In this document: one piece after another, positions 36,431 to 45,900 of the stretch
Layout of the letters: each line of letters starts with the position of its first letter
Numbering within the stretch: position 1 is the first letter of the stretch
Origin: Thalassotalea hakodatensis
Lineage (GTDB): Bacteria; Pseudomonadota; Gammaproteobacteria; Enterobacterales; Alteromonadaceae
Direction of reading: 5' to 3'
Assembly (NCBI RefSeq): GCF_030295995.1
Contig: NZ_AP027365.1
Span: forward strand, 2,450,066 to 2,514,065
Length of the DNA stretch: 64,000 bases
Program-made: the position numbers and the translations under genes
Notes under the pieces: model-generated
Seen by the model: the letters and a program-made list of their open reading frames with translations, nothing else
Database searches by the model: none
What the model was told of the DNA's origin: nothing

Positions 36431-37747
36431 TTACCAACCTAACTGATACAAAGGTAACGTTTCTAATCGTGCATCTATCTCTTTTAACATCTGCTGATAA
36501 TCTTGATTATTGATATCACGATACGTTTGTTCAAATTCAGCGTGGGATATCCCTTCGTCTAAACCTTCTATACTAGGGAGTAGCGTTTCATCGGTTATAT
36601 TTAATAATAAAGATTGCGCGCGCTTAGCTTTATTTTCACTTGCAACTACTATCTGGGCAAAACGAGTACCAGCCCTATCCGCCATTAAATCGGCAAAACT
36701 AAAGCCTGAACCACCTCGATTACTGTCTAAAAATTCTTTGTATTCACCAATAGCATCACTAGCTCCCAAAGTACTGAACATTTGAATAGCCATAGAATAG
36801 ACGAAATGTTTTTGTAAATCATTTCGTCCCCGCAATGTTGCGTTACTTCTCAATTTATTACGAACAACAAGCTGATCAAAATCATCATCGATGATATTTC
36901 CCACGAGTAATTCAAAACGATCAGCACCAAAATAAATAATAAGTGCCATCGCTGCAGACTGGTTTTGTACAGTGGTATTGGTATTAGCTATTGAGTTAGA
37001 TCGCTGACTGGCAAGCGAAAATACTTCTCTAACATACCCAGCCAATGAAGCATTTGATTGTTGTTTTGCTGCATATTGAGCAATCGATTGATAATAAATA
37101 GCAATTTCCTTGGCGTTACCAAATAGCGATAAGTCATCTCTTAAGCGCATTAACAATGATTTATCATTATTTCGTGCCAGTAAACGCGTATCAAAGTACA
37201 TATCAAACTCAACAAATGATTCACTGATAGACACACGTTTAATAATCGCCAACATATCATCAACTAGATTCGGCTGAATGAAAAAATCAGACATCAAACG
37301 CACCAAGGTAATAAAATGATGCCCGGCTAATGAAAGATGACCTATATTAACTTGTTCAATCATTAGCCCACGTTCAGAAGGCAACACCTTTATAGATACA
37401 TTAAGGTATTTAATTAATTCAGGTAATGGCAAGGTCACTGACAATGAAGCATTTAATGCTTTGGGGGTTAGCGTTACATTGGCTGCAGATTGTGGCACAG
37501 CACGATGTAACAGTGCTGCTAAACCGTCTAGTTCATCTTTAGTTATTCGAACTTGTTGTTGTCCCTGCTGTTTAGCGCTAGTAATTAATTTTTTAACTAA
37601 TTGTTGACTTTGCTTAGCTTTTTGCGCGGAAATTTGATGAAGCTGAACAGTTTTAGGCTGGGTTTGCAAAGACAACAATACAAGTGCACAAAAGGCAAAA
37701 ATAAAAATAAACGTAAAAATAACAAAACAACGAAAGAGAGTTTTCAA
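36431..37747 (-). CDS. Membrane-anchored protein of unknown function
   Basis: A 438-residue protein with one N-terminal membrane helix (about 8-28, IFTFIFIFAFCALVLLSL) and a large probably periplasmic part. Residues 40-160 look beta-rich (NVTLTPKALNASLSVTLPLPE), the rest helical. A GSGFSFADLMADRAGTRFA stretch near residue 350 is reminiscent of peptidase-like or TPR proteins but I cannot name a family. The 3' end abuts the decayed tRNA array, whose last unit is cut 13 bases before this stop codon. Confidence 0.75.
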   Translation of the reverse strand: MKTLFRCFVIFTFIFIFAFCALVLLSLQTQPKTVQLHQISAQKAKQSQQLVKKLITSAKQQGQQQVRITKDELDGLAALLHRAVPQSAANVTLTPKALNASLSVTLPLPELIKYLNVSIKVLPSERGLMIEQVNIGHLSLAGHHFITLVRLMSDFFIQPNLVDDMLAIIKRVSISESFVEFDMYFDTRLLARNNDKSLLMRLRDDLSLFGNAKEIAIYYQSIAQYAAKQQSNASLAGYVREVFSLASQRSNSIANTNTTVQNQSAAMALIIYFGADRFELLVGNIIDDDFDQLVVRNKLRSNATLRGRNDLQKHFVYSMAIQMFSTLGASDAIGEYKEFLDSNRGGSGFSFADLMADRAGTRFAQIVVASENKAKRAQSLLLNITDETLLPSIEGLDEGISHAEFEQTYRDINNQDYQQMLKEIDARLETLPLYQLGW

Positions 37748-37810
37748 AATACGATAACAGCTTGTTAAAAGTTAAGTGCTAGTGTACTAAAAACACAGCA
37801 ACATTAAAGG

Positions 37811-38401
37811 TTAAACATCCAGTAAATCCCAATAAATAACGCGATCAAATTTAAAGGCAAGTTGCCGGTTTAATGATTTAAACGTTGAAACTTTACCTGC
37901 GTTTGGTGCGAAACATTGCCAAATAAATTGATGACAATTATTTTCAATCAAATGATAATTTCGATACTGATAGATTTGCTCAATTGCTCTTAGCGCGGCT
38001 TGTTCACTTGCTATAGGTTTAGCAGTAGAGTCGCATGCTATAAATACATTTTTTCCCGAACGCTCTTTAGTAAATCGAGCCAATGAAACAGGCTTTATCA
38101 GCCCTTCTCCGCCAAGTTCAATAATGGTATCGTCGTCTACCCAAATACCGGTATGATCAAGTACCCCACCAATTCCACAACATATTAGCGCACCAACAAC
38201 GGGTTTCACTCGCTGCTCTGTTGCCATCAACTCAGATGGATATATAGCCACAGGCGATTCATGCCGATTTAAATCCCTAATACGTTGTGGCAATAAATAT
38301 TTTAGCCGGCGCTGTTGTTGCTTTTTTCGATCAGTTGACAGCTCATTTAATGTTAACGCAGAAATTGCTGCCGCACCTAACCAAACTAAGGGTAATGGCA
38401 T
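37811..38401 (-). CDS. LRAT/NlpC-P60-like (permuted papain fold) protein
   Basis: A 196-residue protein started at ATG 38401, which has a strong SD GGAGG just upstream; a TTG 33 bases earlier is unlikely. A short hydrophobic N-terminus is followed by the probable catalytic parts of a permuted papain fold: DHTGIWVDDDTIIELGGEG (His, then the glycine turn of LRAT-type H-box) and the NNCHQFIWQCF box with the candidate nucleophile Cys. Such proteins act as acyltransferases or lipid/peptide hydrolases. The assignment rests on motif pattern only. It is divergent from alaA. Confidence 0.6.
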   Translation of the reverse strand: MPLPLVWLGAAAISALTLNELSTDRKKQQQRRLKYLLPQRIRDLNRHESPVAIYPSELMATEQRVKPVVGALICCGIGGVLDHTGIWVDDDTIIELGGEGLIKPVSLARFTKERSGKNVFIACDSTAKPIASEQAALRAIEQIYQYRNYHLIENNCHQFIWQCFAPNAGKVSTFKSLNRQLAFKFDRVIYWDLLDV

Positions 38402-38554
38402 ACTCCCTCCAAAATACGCAGTGTTTAATAACAAGATGACGACCTTTTAATGAAAAGGCTATAAAAAAAATGCAAGTAACTGTTTCATTGCTGGAAATAG
38501 TTGGCACAATAGAGTGTAAATTCACACTAAATCATTTAATAAAAGTAGTAAATA

Positions 38555-39772
38555 ATGCAGAGCGTCAAAAAATCTTCCAAACTTAATAATGTCTGTTATG
38601 AAATTAGAGGGCAAATAGCGGCTGAAGCTCGTCGTTTGGAAGATGAAGGCCATAAAATTTTAAAACTCAATATTGGTAACCCTGCACCGTTTGGTTTTGA
38701 AGCGCCTGATGATATTTTAAAAGACGTTATACATAACTTACCTACCGCACAAGGCTACTGCGACTCAAAAGGCATATACTCTGCGCGTGTGGCTGTCATG
38801 CAGTATTTTCAACAAAATGGCATATTAGGCCTTAATGTCGATGATATCTTTATTGGCAACGGCGTTAGCGAATTGATTGTCATGTCAATGCAAGGTTTAC
38901 TGAATGATGGTGATGAAGTCTTAATTCCTGCACCTGACTATCCATTATGGACAGCGGCAGTATCATTATCAGGCGGCACACCTGTACATTACCAATGTGA
39001 CGAAGAAAACAACTGGTTTCCAAACTTGGATGACATTGAAAATAAGATAACTGAAAACACGAAAGCTTTGGTGTTAATTAACCCAAATAATCCTACAGGT
39101 TCAGTGTATTCAGAAGAAGTTTTACAAGGCCTTTTAGCGCTCGCAAGGAAACATCAATTAATTGTTTTTAGTGATGAAATCTACGATAAAATTTTATATA
39201 ACGGTGCTAAGCATATTCCAACAGCCAGTTTAGCCAATGACGTATTAATTATTACTATGGGTGGCTTATCAAAAAACTATCGTATCGCAGGGTTTAGAGC
39301 TGGATGGATGGTGATAACTGGTCCTAAATTACATGCAGAAGACTTTTTAGAAGGGTTGAATATACTTGCCTCTATGCGACTATGTGCAAATGTTCCTTGT
39401 CAGCACGCTATTCAAACGGCATTGGGTGGTTATCAAAGCATCAATGAATTAATCAGCGATAATGGCCGCTTAATTAAGCAGCGTAATATTGCCCATAAGA
39501 TGATAAACGATATTGATGGACTTTCATGCAATAGCGCCATGGGCGCACTGTACTTGTTTGTTAAAGTTGATGCTGAAAAGTTCAACATTACCAATGATGA
39601 GAAAATGGTACTTGATCTACTAAAACAAGAAAAAATATTGGTGGTCCATGGCAGTGCTTTCAATATCCCGCAAAAAAATTATTTTCGTTTAGTTTTCTTA
39701 CCGCATAAAGATGAATTAATCCCGGCTTTAGAGCGAATAAAAGACTTTTTTTCTACCTATAAACAAGCATAA
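38555..39772 (+). CDS. alaA: Alanine-synthesising aminotransferase AlaA
   Basis: This 405-residue PLP-dependent class I aminotransferase transfers the amino group of glutamate to pyruvate. It is collinear with E. coli AlaA (YfbQ, 405 residues): SSKLNNVCYEIRG start, LNIGNPAPFGF, LPTAQGYCDSKG, PAPDYPLWTAAVSLSGG, INPNNPTGSVY and the PLP lysine in GLSKNYRIAGFRAGW. Its neighbour yfbR, 12 bases downstream, is the same as in E. coli, which supports the call. Confidence 0.97.
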   Translation: MQSVKKSSKLNNVCYEIRGQIAAEARRLEDEGHKILKLNIGNPAPFGFEAPDDILKDVIHNLPTAQGYCDSKGIYSARVAVMQYFQQNGILGLNVDDIFIGNGVSELIVMSMQGLLNDGDEVLIPAPDYPLWTAAVSLSGGTPVHYQCDEENNWFPNLDDIENKITENTKALVLINPNNPTGSVYSEEVLQGLLALARKHQLIVFSDEIYDKILYNGAKHIPTASLANDVLIITMGGLSKNYRIAGFRAGWMVITGPKLHAEDFLEGLNILASMRLCANVPCQHAIQTALGGYQSINELISDNGRLIKQRNIAHKMINDIDGLSCNSAMGALYLFVKVDAEKFNITNDEKMVLDLLKQEKILVVHGSAFNIPQKNYFRLVFLPHKDELIPALERIKDFFSTYKQA

Positions 39773-39784
39773 ATTGGAGTCAAT

Positions 39785-40402
39785 ATGGCGACGCTAAAAC
39801 CGAAAAAACAAAGTACGTTTTTAGCATGGATGTTCCGCATGCCGTTGATCAAACGATGGGCATTAATGTTTTGTGTGAAACCTGAAAACGTTGCTGAACA
39901 TTCACACCAAGTAGCCATAGTGGCACACTTGCTAGCGGTGATAAAAAATAAAAAATTCGGTGGTAATATCAATCCTGACAGAGCCGCAACGATTGCGCTT
40001 TATCACGAGGCAAGTGAAACCCGTTATGGGGATATAGTGTCCCCTACTAAGTATGCAAACCCTGAAATTGCCCGAGAGTTTAAAAAGATTGAATCGCATG
40101 CTGAACGAGAATGTTTGCAATCATTGCCCGAAGAATTTCAATCGGTATTTTACGACATTATTGTTCAAGATCATGTTGAACCTGCTTACAAGGCACTTGT
40201 AAAAGCTGCTGACATACTTGTCGCTTACATTAAAGCGGTTGATGAGCTTAATCATAACAACCATGAATTTGATCATGTAGAAGAACGTCTTGGTCGTAAG
40301 CTAGATGATTTGAAAAAAGACTTGCCCGAGGTTGAGTATTTCTTGGCAACCTTTTTACCCGCATGTTCTGCTACGGTTGATAAGCTGGCAAAAGACGGCT
40401 AA
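39785..40402 (+). CDS. yfbR: 5'-deoxynucleotidase YfbR
   Basis: The HD-domain enzyme removes phosphate from deoxyribonucleoside 5'-monophosphates. At 205 residues it matches E. coli YfbR (199). Metal and substrate residues are in AEHSHQVAIVAHLL (His near 41) and the later LVKAADILVAY (Asp). Odd point: the metal-binding HD pair is HE here (YHEASETRYGD, residues 74-75), a D-to-E change that may keep metal binding. SD GGAG precedes the ATG. Its dNMP-to-nucleoside reaction feeds directly into cdd and deoA encoded 1-2 kb downstream. Confidence 0.93.
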   Translation: MATLKPKKQSTFLAWMFRMPLIKRWALMFCVKPENVAEHSHQVAIVAHLLAVIKNKKFGGNINPDRAATIALYHEASETRYGDIVSPTKYANPEIAREFKKIESHAERECLQSLPEEFQSVFYDIIVQDHVEPAYKALVKAADILVAYIKAVDELNHNNHEFDHVEERLGRKLDDLKKDLPEVEYFLATFLPACSATVDKLAKDG

Positions 40403-40437
40403 TGATTAATACAGTCGTACTTGAAAGTTTGGCTAAT

Positions 40438-41010
40438 TTAAATGACTTGAGGCTGCAAAGGTGAATTAACGACAGTATTTTGCAAAGTCTGTAGCCATGA
40501 TTTAGCGTCAAATTCTTTACGTTTTGTCGGTAATACGTCTGATTTTTGATGCTTTAGCTGACAATATAAGCTTGTATTTTCTAATACATTACTAGGAATA
40601 TGACATTTATCATTTCTAAAAGCGATTGGTTTTTCCTTCAACATATTAGTCAAATGTATACTAGAAAATAAGCCTTTCTCAGCTAATTCTGCTTGGCCAT
40701 ATTGGCCAATTTGCGTAATCTGCGATAGCGCAAGAGGTGCTTTATCGGGCAATGAAAAATGACGCCTTAAGCTATCATCACTTACTTCTGGCTCGGTAAT
40801 TTCATCATGGGGTAGATGAAATTGACTATGCATTCGAACATCATCAACCAGCATCGCTAACATTAATGAGAAGTCACTGTGCATAGGTTTGCGTACTGAT
40901 TCATTCAGTCGTTGACCTAGTTGTGCTTCTTCTAATAACGGTTTAGTTGTGGTTTCAGTAATAGCCAAAGTAAGTTCACTACAATAATGCTGACAACTTA
41001 CTATCGGCAA
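40438..41010 (-). CDS. Conserved hypothetical protein
   Basis: A 190-residue soluble protein without signal or membrane segment. The middle (LGQRLNESVRKPMHSDFSLMLAMLVDDVRMHSQF) is helical; the rest is polar. It may belong to the VC2046/SO_2500 family of gammaproteobacterial proteins, recalled by general appearance only and not checked. It is convergent with yfbR and downstream of the deoA terminator, so it has its own transcript. Confidence 0.6.
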   Translation of the reverse strand: MPIVSCQHYCSELTLAITETTTKPLLEEAQLGQRLNESVRKPMHSDFSLMLAMLVDDVRMHSQFHLPHDEITEPEVSDDSLRRHFSLPDKAPLALSQITQIGQYGQAELAEKGLFSSIHLTNMLKEKPIAFRNDKCHIPSNVLENTSLYCQLKHQKSDVLPTKRKEFDAKSWLQTLQNTVVNSPLQPQVI

Positions 41011-41051
41011 AAAGATGAGTTACTTTAGCGATATTTCAGATATTTAATAAT

Positions 41052-41081
41052 AAAAAAGCATGCGCTAAAAAACACATGCTT
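41052..41081 (-). terminator. Terminator of the cdd-deoA operon
   Basis: On the minus strand AAGCATG and CATGCTT form a 7-bp stem around a 12-base loop, followed by six T residues. It lies 16 bases after the deoA stop codon. Confidence 0.75.
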
Positions 41082-41096
41082 GCATTAAAAGCAGCA

Positions 41097-42404
41097 CTAA
41101 ACGATATGCTGATAGATTAGCGTTTGTTCTGGTGTGCTTTCTGAAATAGATACAGCATCAAGGTAACCTTGACTAGCTATCGCAAGCTCTTGTTTGTTAT
41201 TAGCATGACAACGAGCAATCACATCGCCTGCGCAAACTTTAGCACCTAAAGGTTTGATAGCATTAAAACCTACACTATGATCAATTTTCTGACCATTTGC
41301 AGTGCGCCCACCTTTCATTCCTACCACTTGCATACCTATTTTACGGGTATTCATTTCACTAATGTAGCCACTTTTATCTGCCACAATATCACCGACCTGT
41401 TCGGCCTTTTGCATTGTTTTCCATGGGTTTTCGATAAAGTCAGTGGGACCACCCAACTGTGAAATCATACGATCAAATCGTTCTGCAGCTTGTCCTGAAG
41501 ACAGCGCTTTATTGACTAAGACTTCAGCTGTACCTTTATCCTGTGTAACACCAGCGCTTATCAACATTGAACACGCAAGTTCGACAGTTACGCCATGTAA
41601 TCTGGGACAACGACTTTTACCGGTTAAATAATCCACAGTCTCAATCATCTCTAACGCATTACCTGCCGAAAAACCTAACACTTGGTTCATGTCAGTGATA
41701 ATAGCTTGTGTGCGCACACCTGCACCATTGGCAACACTAACAATAGACTTGGCGAGCGCTTGTGCTCCAGCTAAATCTGTCATCATGGCACCATTACCCA
41801 CTTTAATATCCATCACTAATGAATCTAAACCGGCAGCCAATTTTTTGGATAAAATAGAAGCAGTGATCAATGGAATGGACTCGACAGTAGAGGTAACATC
41901 ACGAATAGCATAGAGTCTTTTATCAGCTGGCGCTAAACGATCTGTTTGAGTAATAATCGCCATATTATTCTGTTTTACGAACTGCTTAAAATGTTCAACA
42001 CTAGGCTGTACATCAACACCTGAAATACTTTCAAGCTTATCAGAAGTACCGCCGGTATGGCCCAAGCCTCTCCCTGCAATCATAGGTACATAAACACCAC
42101 ATGAAGCTACAATGGCTGCCAACATAAAGCTCACTTTATCTCCGACGCCACCTGTTGAGTGTTTATCAACTATTGGACCATCTAGTTCTGGCCATGACAA
42201 AACATCACCTGAACGCATCATATTATCTGTTAATGCAATCACCTCTTCTGTGACCATACCTTGTTGAAAGATCGCCATCGCCATCGCACCAACCTGGGCA
42301 TCATTAAAAGTATTGTCGACTAAACCTGTCGCAAAAGCGTTTATTTGAGCATTATTAAGCGATTTTCCATCGCGTTTAAGACGTATTATTTCCTGTGGTA
42401 GCAT
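41097..42404 (-). CDS. deoA: Thymidine phosphorylase
   Basis: The enzyme splits thymidine or deoxyuridine with phosphate into the base and 2-deoxyribose-1-phosphate. At 435 residues it matches E. coli DeoA (440). Motifs: the helical N-terminal domain, the phosphate-binding VDKHSTGGVGDKVS near 83-96, the family signature MIAGRGLGHTGGTSDKLES, and TSTVESIPLI with SILSKKLAAGLDSLVMDIKVGNGA. It lies 11 bases after cdd, so the pair converts cytidine and deoxycytidine to uracil plus sugar phosphate in two steps. deoC, deoB and deoD are not in the window. Confidence 0.98.
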   Translation of the reverse strand: MLPQEIIRLKRDGKSLNNAQINAFATGLVDNTFNDAQVGAMAMAIFQQGMVTEEVIALTDNMMRSGDVLSWPELDGPIVDKHSTGGVGDKVSFMLAAIVASCGVYVPMIAGRGLGHTGGTSDKLESISGVDVQPSVEHFKQFVKQNNMAIITQTDRLAPADKRLYAIRDVTSTVESIPLITASILSKKLAAGLDSLVMDIKVGNGAMMTDLAGAQALAKSIVSVANGAGVRTQAIITDMNQVLGFSAGNALEMIETVDYLTGKSRCPRLHGVTVELACSMLISAGVTQDKGTAEVLVNKALSSGQAAERFDRMISQLGGPTDFIENPWKTMQKAEQVGDIVADKSGYISEMNTRKIGMQVVGMKGGRTANGQKIDHSVGFNAIKPLGAKVCAGDVIARCHANNKQELAIASQGYLDAVSISESTPEQTLIYQHIV

Positions 42405-42415
42405 GTTTAAAGTCC

Positions 42416-42832
42416 TTAGATTAAGTCTTTCGATAAAAAGGCATCGGGTAACAGATCCGCCACCGACCAGTGTTTTTGTTGATTCAAGTGGTTCACTGAG
42501 GTAACTTTTCCATCCTCAGGCATGAACTCTGCTATCACTTGTCTACACGCACCACAAGGAGGCGTGAGCTTCTCTTGCTCGGTATAAACAACAAGATGCT
42601 CAAACGTTTGATTACCCATTACTACCGCATTCGCGATGCAATTGCGTTCAGCACACACACCTAAACCATATGAAGCGTTCTCAACATTACAGCCATTGAA
42701 TATTTGCTGATCTTTGGTCATTAAGCTTGCTCCTACCTGAAATTGACTATAGGGCGCGTATGCATTCTTGTAGGCAACTTTTGCCGCACTCACTAACGCA
42801 TCAATGTTTTCAATTTTGTTGTTCTCTTGCAT
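42416..42832 (-). CDS. cdd: Cytidine deaminase
   Basis: The zinc enzyme deaminates cytidine and deoxycytidine to uridine and deoxyuridine. I start it at ATG 42832, which has SD AAGG with about 6-base spacing; the 138-residue product is of the short homotetrameric type (unlike the 294-residue E. coli form). The zinc ligands are in GVCAERNCIANAV (Cys, catalytic Glu) and PPCGACRQVIAEF (two Cys). FQVGASL and NVENASYG bind the substrate. First gene of cdd-deoA, with a RutR-like box on its predicted transcription start. Confidence 0.96.
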   Translation of the reverse strand: MQENNKIENIDALVSAAKVAYKNAYAPYSQFQVGASLMTKDQQIFNGCNVENASYGLGVCAERNCIANAVVMGNQTFEHLVVYTEQEKLTPPCGACRQVIAEFMPEDGKVTSVNHLNQQKHWSVADLLPDAFLSKDLI

Positions 42833-42851
42833 GTGCAACCTTAAAAATAAA

Positions 42852-42867
42852 TTAACCATTTGGTCAG
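42852..42867. promoter_or_regulatory. RutR-box-like operator at the cdd-deoA promoter
   Basis: The 16 bases TTAACCATTTGGTCAG match the E. coli RutR box TTGACCANNTGGTCAA at 12 of 14 fixed positions. It lies 20 bases before the cdd ATG and directly after the -10 box of the promoter at 42874-42902, where bound protein would block transcription. A RutR-like regulator is encoded at 46784-47413. Confidence 0.6.
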
Positions 42868-42873
42868 GTTTTT

Positions 42874-42902
42874 ATCTTAACGAATTCCATAAAAAAAGCC
42901 AA
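42874..42902 (-). promoter_or_regulatory. Candidate promoter of cdd-deoA
   Basis: On the minus strand TTGGCT (42897-42902), 17 bases, then TAAGAT (42874-42879). Each box matches the sigma-70 consensus at 4 of 6. The -35 box lies in the terminator stem of the preceding receptor gene. The expected start is near 42867, the first base of the RutR-like box. Confidence 0.45.
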
Positions 42903-42923
42903 CAGATTATCTGTTGGCTTTTT
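42891..42923 (-). terminator. Terminator of the TonB-dependent receptor gene
   Basis: AAAAAGCCAACAG (42893-42905) pairs perfectly with CTGTTGGCTTTTT (42911-42923), 5-base loop. On the minus strand it is followed by seven T residues and lies 19 bases after the receptor stop codon, so the receptor and cdd are separate transcripts. Confidence 0.9.
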
Positions 42924-42941
42924 AGAAAGAGTTAACTCATT

Positions 42942-45900
42942 TTAGAAGTCGTATTTAACCCCTAAGCGAATTTCCCATAAAGACTGCGTTAGGAATGTTG
43001 TCTGTTCTGCATTAGTCGGGAAGAACTCGTTAAACGAGTATGTTCCGTCATCATTAATTTCAGCTTGAACAACATTTTGCGCTGTAAAGTTACCTACCTT
43101 TTTCACACCCCAATCATCATTTAGCATATTACCTAAGTTTTTAACAACCATGAAAACTCTTGCTTTATGATCTTTCGAAAAACCTGGTAATTGTTGGTCA
43201 ATTCTGAAATCTAAACGTGTGTGCCATGAAGCATTGTGCGAATTACGAGAAACAATTTCGCCTCGTTCAAACCCTTTATCGTCAATAAATGCATTAAATG
43301 CATCTATGTCAAAGTCATCGCCATAAGTAACGTTTGGATCATTTTCAAGTGGAACATATAATAAATGACGTCTGCTCTCATATTCAGTCGCACCAACAGA
43401 TAGTTCATCAAAGCTATATGACATAGCACGACCTTGCGTACGAGAACCGAATAATGTAAACGCTGTTTTGTATCCATCAAAGATTTCAGTTGAATAACGT
43501 AAATTCAAGGTAAATCTATGTGGTGTTTCATAATTAGACGTCGCTAAAGCAGGATTTTGTGCATCCGATGTTGCAAAATTAGTGAAGTTAGAATAAGACA
43601 CTGCACTTGTCATCGGTGATACATCTTCTGCTTTGTTAAATGCATAACCAAATTGCATATCTAAGCCAAAATCGTATTCTTTCTTAACACCAAATGAAAC
43701 CGTAGTTGTTTTACCATCTTGATCAGCATTGGTTAACACTAAGTCACTTTTACGGAAGTTACGAGTAATATCACTGCCATTATCGCGTTGACCAACAACA
43801 AAGTAATCATAAACCGCACGCCCATCGAATAACTCTTCGCGATTTTCATTATCCCAGCTTGCCGCATGAATTAATGCGCCATCTTGCTGTTTTGTTAACA
43901 ATAAGTCTGCTTGGAAAACATATTCATTATCTGTGATGTATGTTAAGCCTACGTTATATTTCCATTCTGTAGGAATTTTGAAGTTAGGATCTACCGCATT
44001 CACTGAAGGTTCATTACCTAATGACGGATCATTTTCAGCAACTTCATCAACCATATCTTGTAACGGGTTATAGATAGGCTCGCCTGAACCACTAATACCT
44101 GCTATTGGCGTTCCATCAGGGTTAAGTAAGTTAACGTCACCACGATAGGTATCTATGTTGGTCACACCGTCATTTGAGTAAGAGTTAGATAACCAAACGT
44201 TGGGATTACCACCTGAATATAGACCTATACCACCACGTAATTCTAGGTTTTCATCAATTGCGTAGTTAAAACCAAAGCGCGGTTGGAAAATACTCTCACC
44301 ATCAAAGGTATGATCATTTCTATAACCATATCTGTCGTGAAAAACAGCATTGTAACGTGGCTTATCATCACTTGTGTACCAATCGTAACGCACACCGAAT
44401 ACTAAGGTTAAATCTATGTCATCAAAGATGTATTCATCTTGAATATATGCTGTATGTGTTTGATATTCAAAATTTGCAGCCGCATCATCTGGGTTATTAG
44501 TACCCGCAGAATTATTGTAATAAACATCATCGGCTAAACCCGCTTCAAAGTCGTCGATACCGGTAGCATCACCTAAAATGTTTCTACCATAATCACCACC
44601 AAAACGATATTCACCAATGGTATGTTGCATAAATACATTAAAGATTTCTAAGTTTTCATATTCGTAACCACCTGAAATTTTATGGTTACCAAAAAAATAC
44701 GTACCCGAGAACTTTAACGTTTGGCTTTCCCAGTTCATCTTGTTTGTTTGACGAGAATCATCAGGGCCTAAGAAAATCGTTGCACCATTATGTGAAATTT
44801 GAACTTCACCAAAACCGCTGTCTGCGTCAATTGAATTCTGGCGATTTAATAACTTAGAGTTGCCGATACGAAGTTCAGTCGAAAAGTCGTCATTCCAATC
44901 TGAATATAATGAAGCAACAAAAGAGTTTAACTTTGCGCCAACTTCATAGAAATGATTAGAGAATGTTACTGAATTATTACGTTCATCAGATTGGTCTAAT
45001 CTAAAGCCGTCATTGTAGTTATATACAAATGATGCACGGTGATCTTCATTAATATTCCAATCAAGTTTCAATAAGACCTTTTCATCTTCTACAGGCATCG
45101 AAGCAGGCATTCCACCTGGATCGTAGTTATATACATCTTTTGAAATTTGTACTACACGATCAATTTCAGCTTGAGAATAAATACCGTTAGTTAATGCATC
45201 ATATTGGAAGATTTGTGCACCTTCTAACTTGTCGTAGGCAGCATAGAAGAATAGTTTGTCTTGTAATAAAGGAAAGCCAACATCAAAACCATAGCGCTTC
45301 TCTGTATAGTCACCAGTGTCAATGTCATCCCCTTCAATTTTATCACCACGAAGAGAATCACTTGAGTAATCATAAAAAACACTTCCGTGTAATTCATTGG
45401 TGCCTGACTTAGTCACCCCATTGATGTTACAGCCTGTAAAACCACCAAAACGCACATCAAAAGGCGCAATTTCAACCGTTACTTGATCTAGAGAGCTAAA
45501 TGAAAATGGCATTCTAACCGTAGGATAACCATTAAAATTCAAACCGAAACTGTCGTTCATGCGAACGCCGTCAACAGTTAAACTACTATACCGTGGGTTA
45601 CTACCACCACAAATGATCGCTTCTTCACCGTCACTTTCTTCGATATTAATACGAGGATCAATACGCACTAAATCTTTAATATCACGATCCGCTGAGGCAG
45701 CAAACTCTAAATCTTCTAGATTAAAATTTGATGCTGGGCTCGTAGAGCCTAATTCAGCAGCAGTTAACTGACGACCTGTAACTTCGATTGTTTCAATTGC
45801 TTCTTTTTGCAATTGAAGATTCAAATCTAATGGTTCACCTAATTGTACATATACGTCAGTTATCACGCGATCCTGAAATTTATCAGAATCTAAAGTAAGA

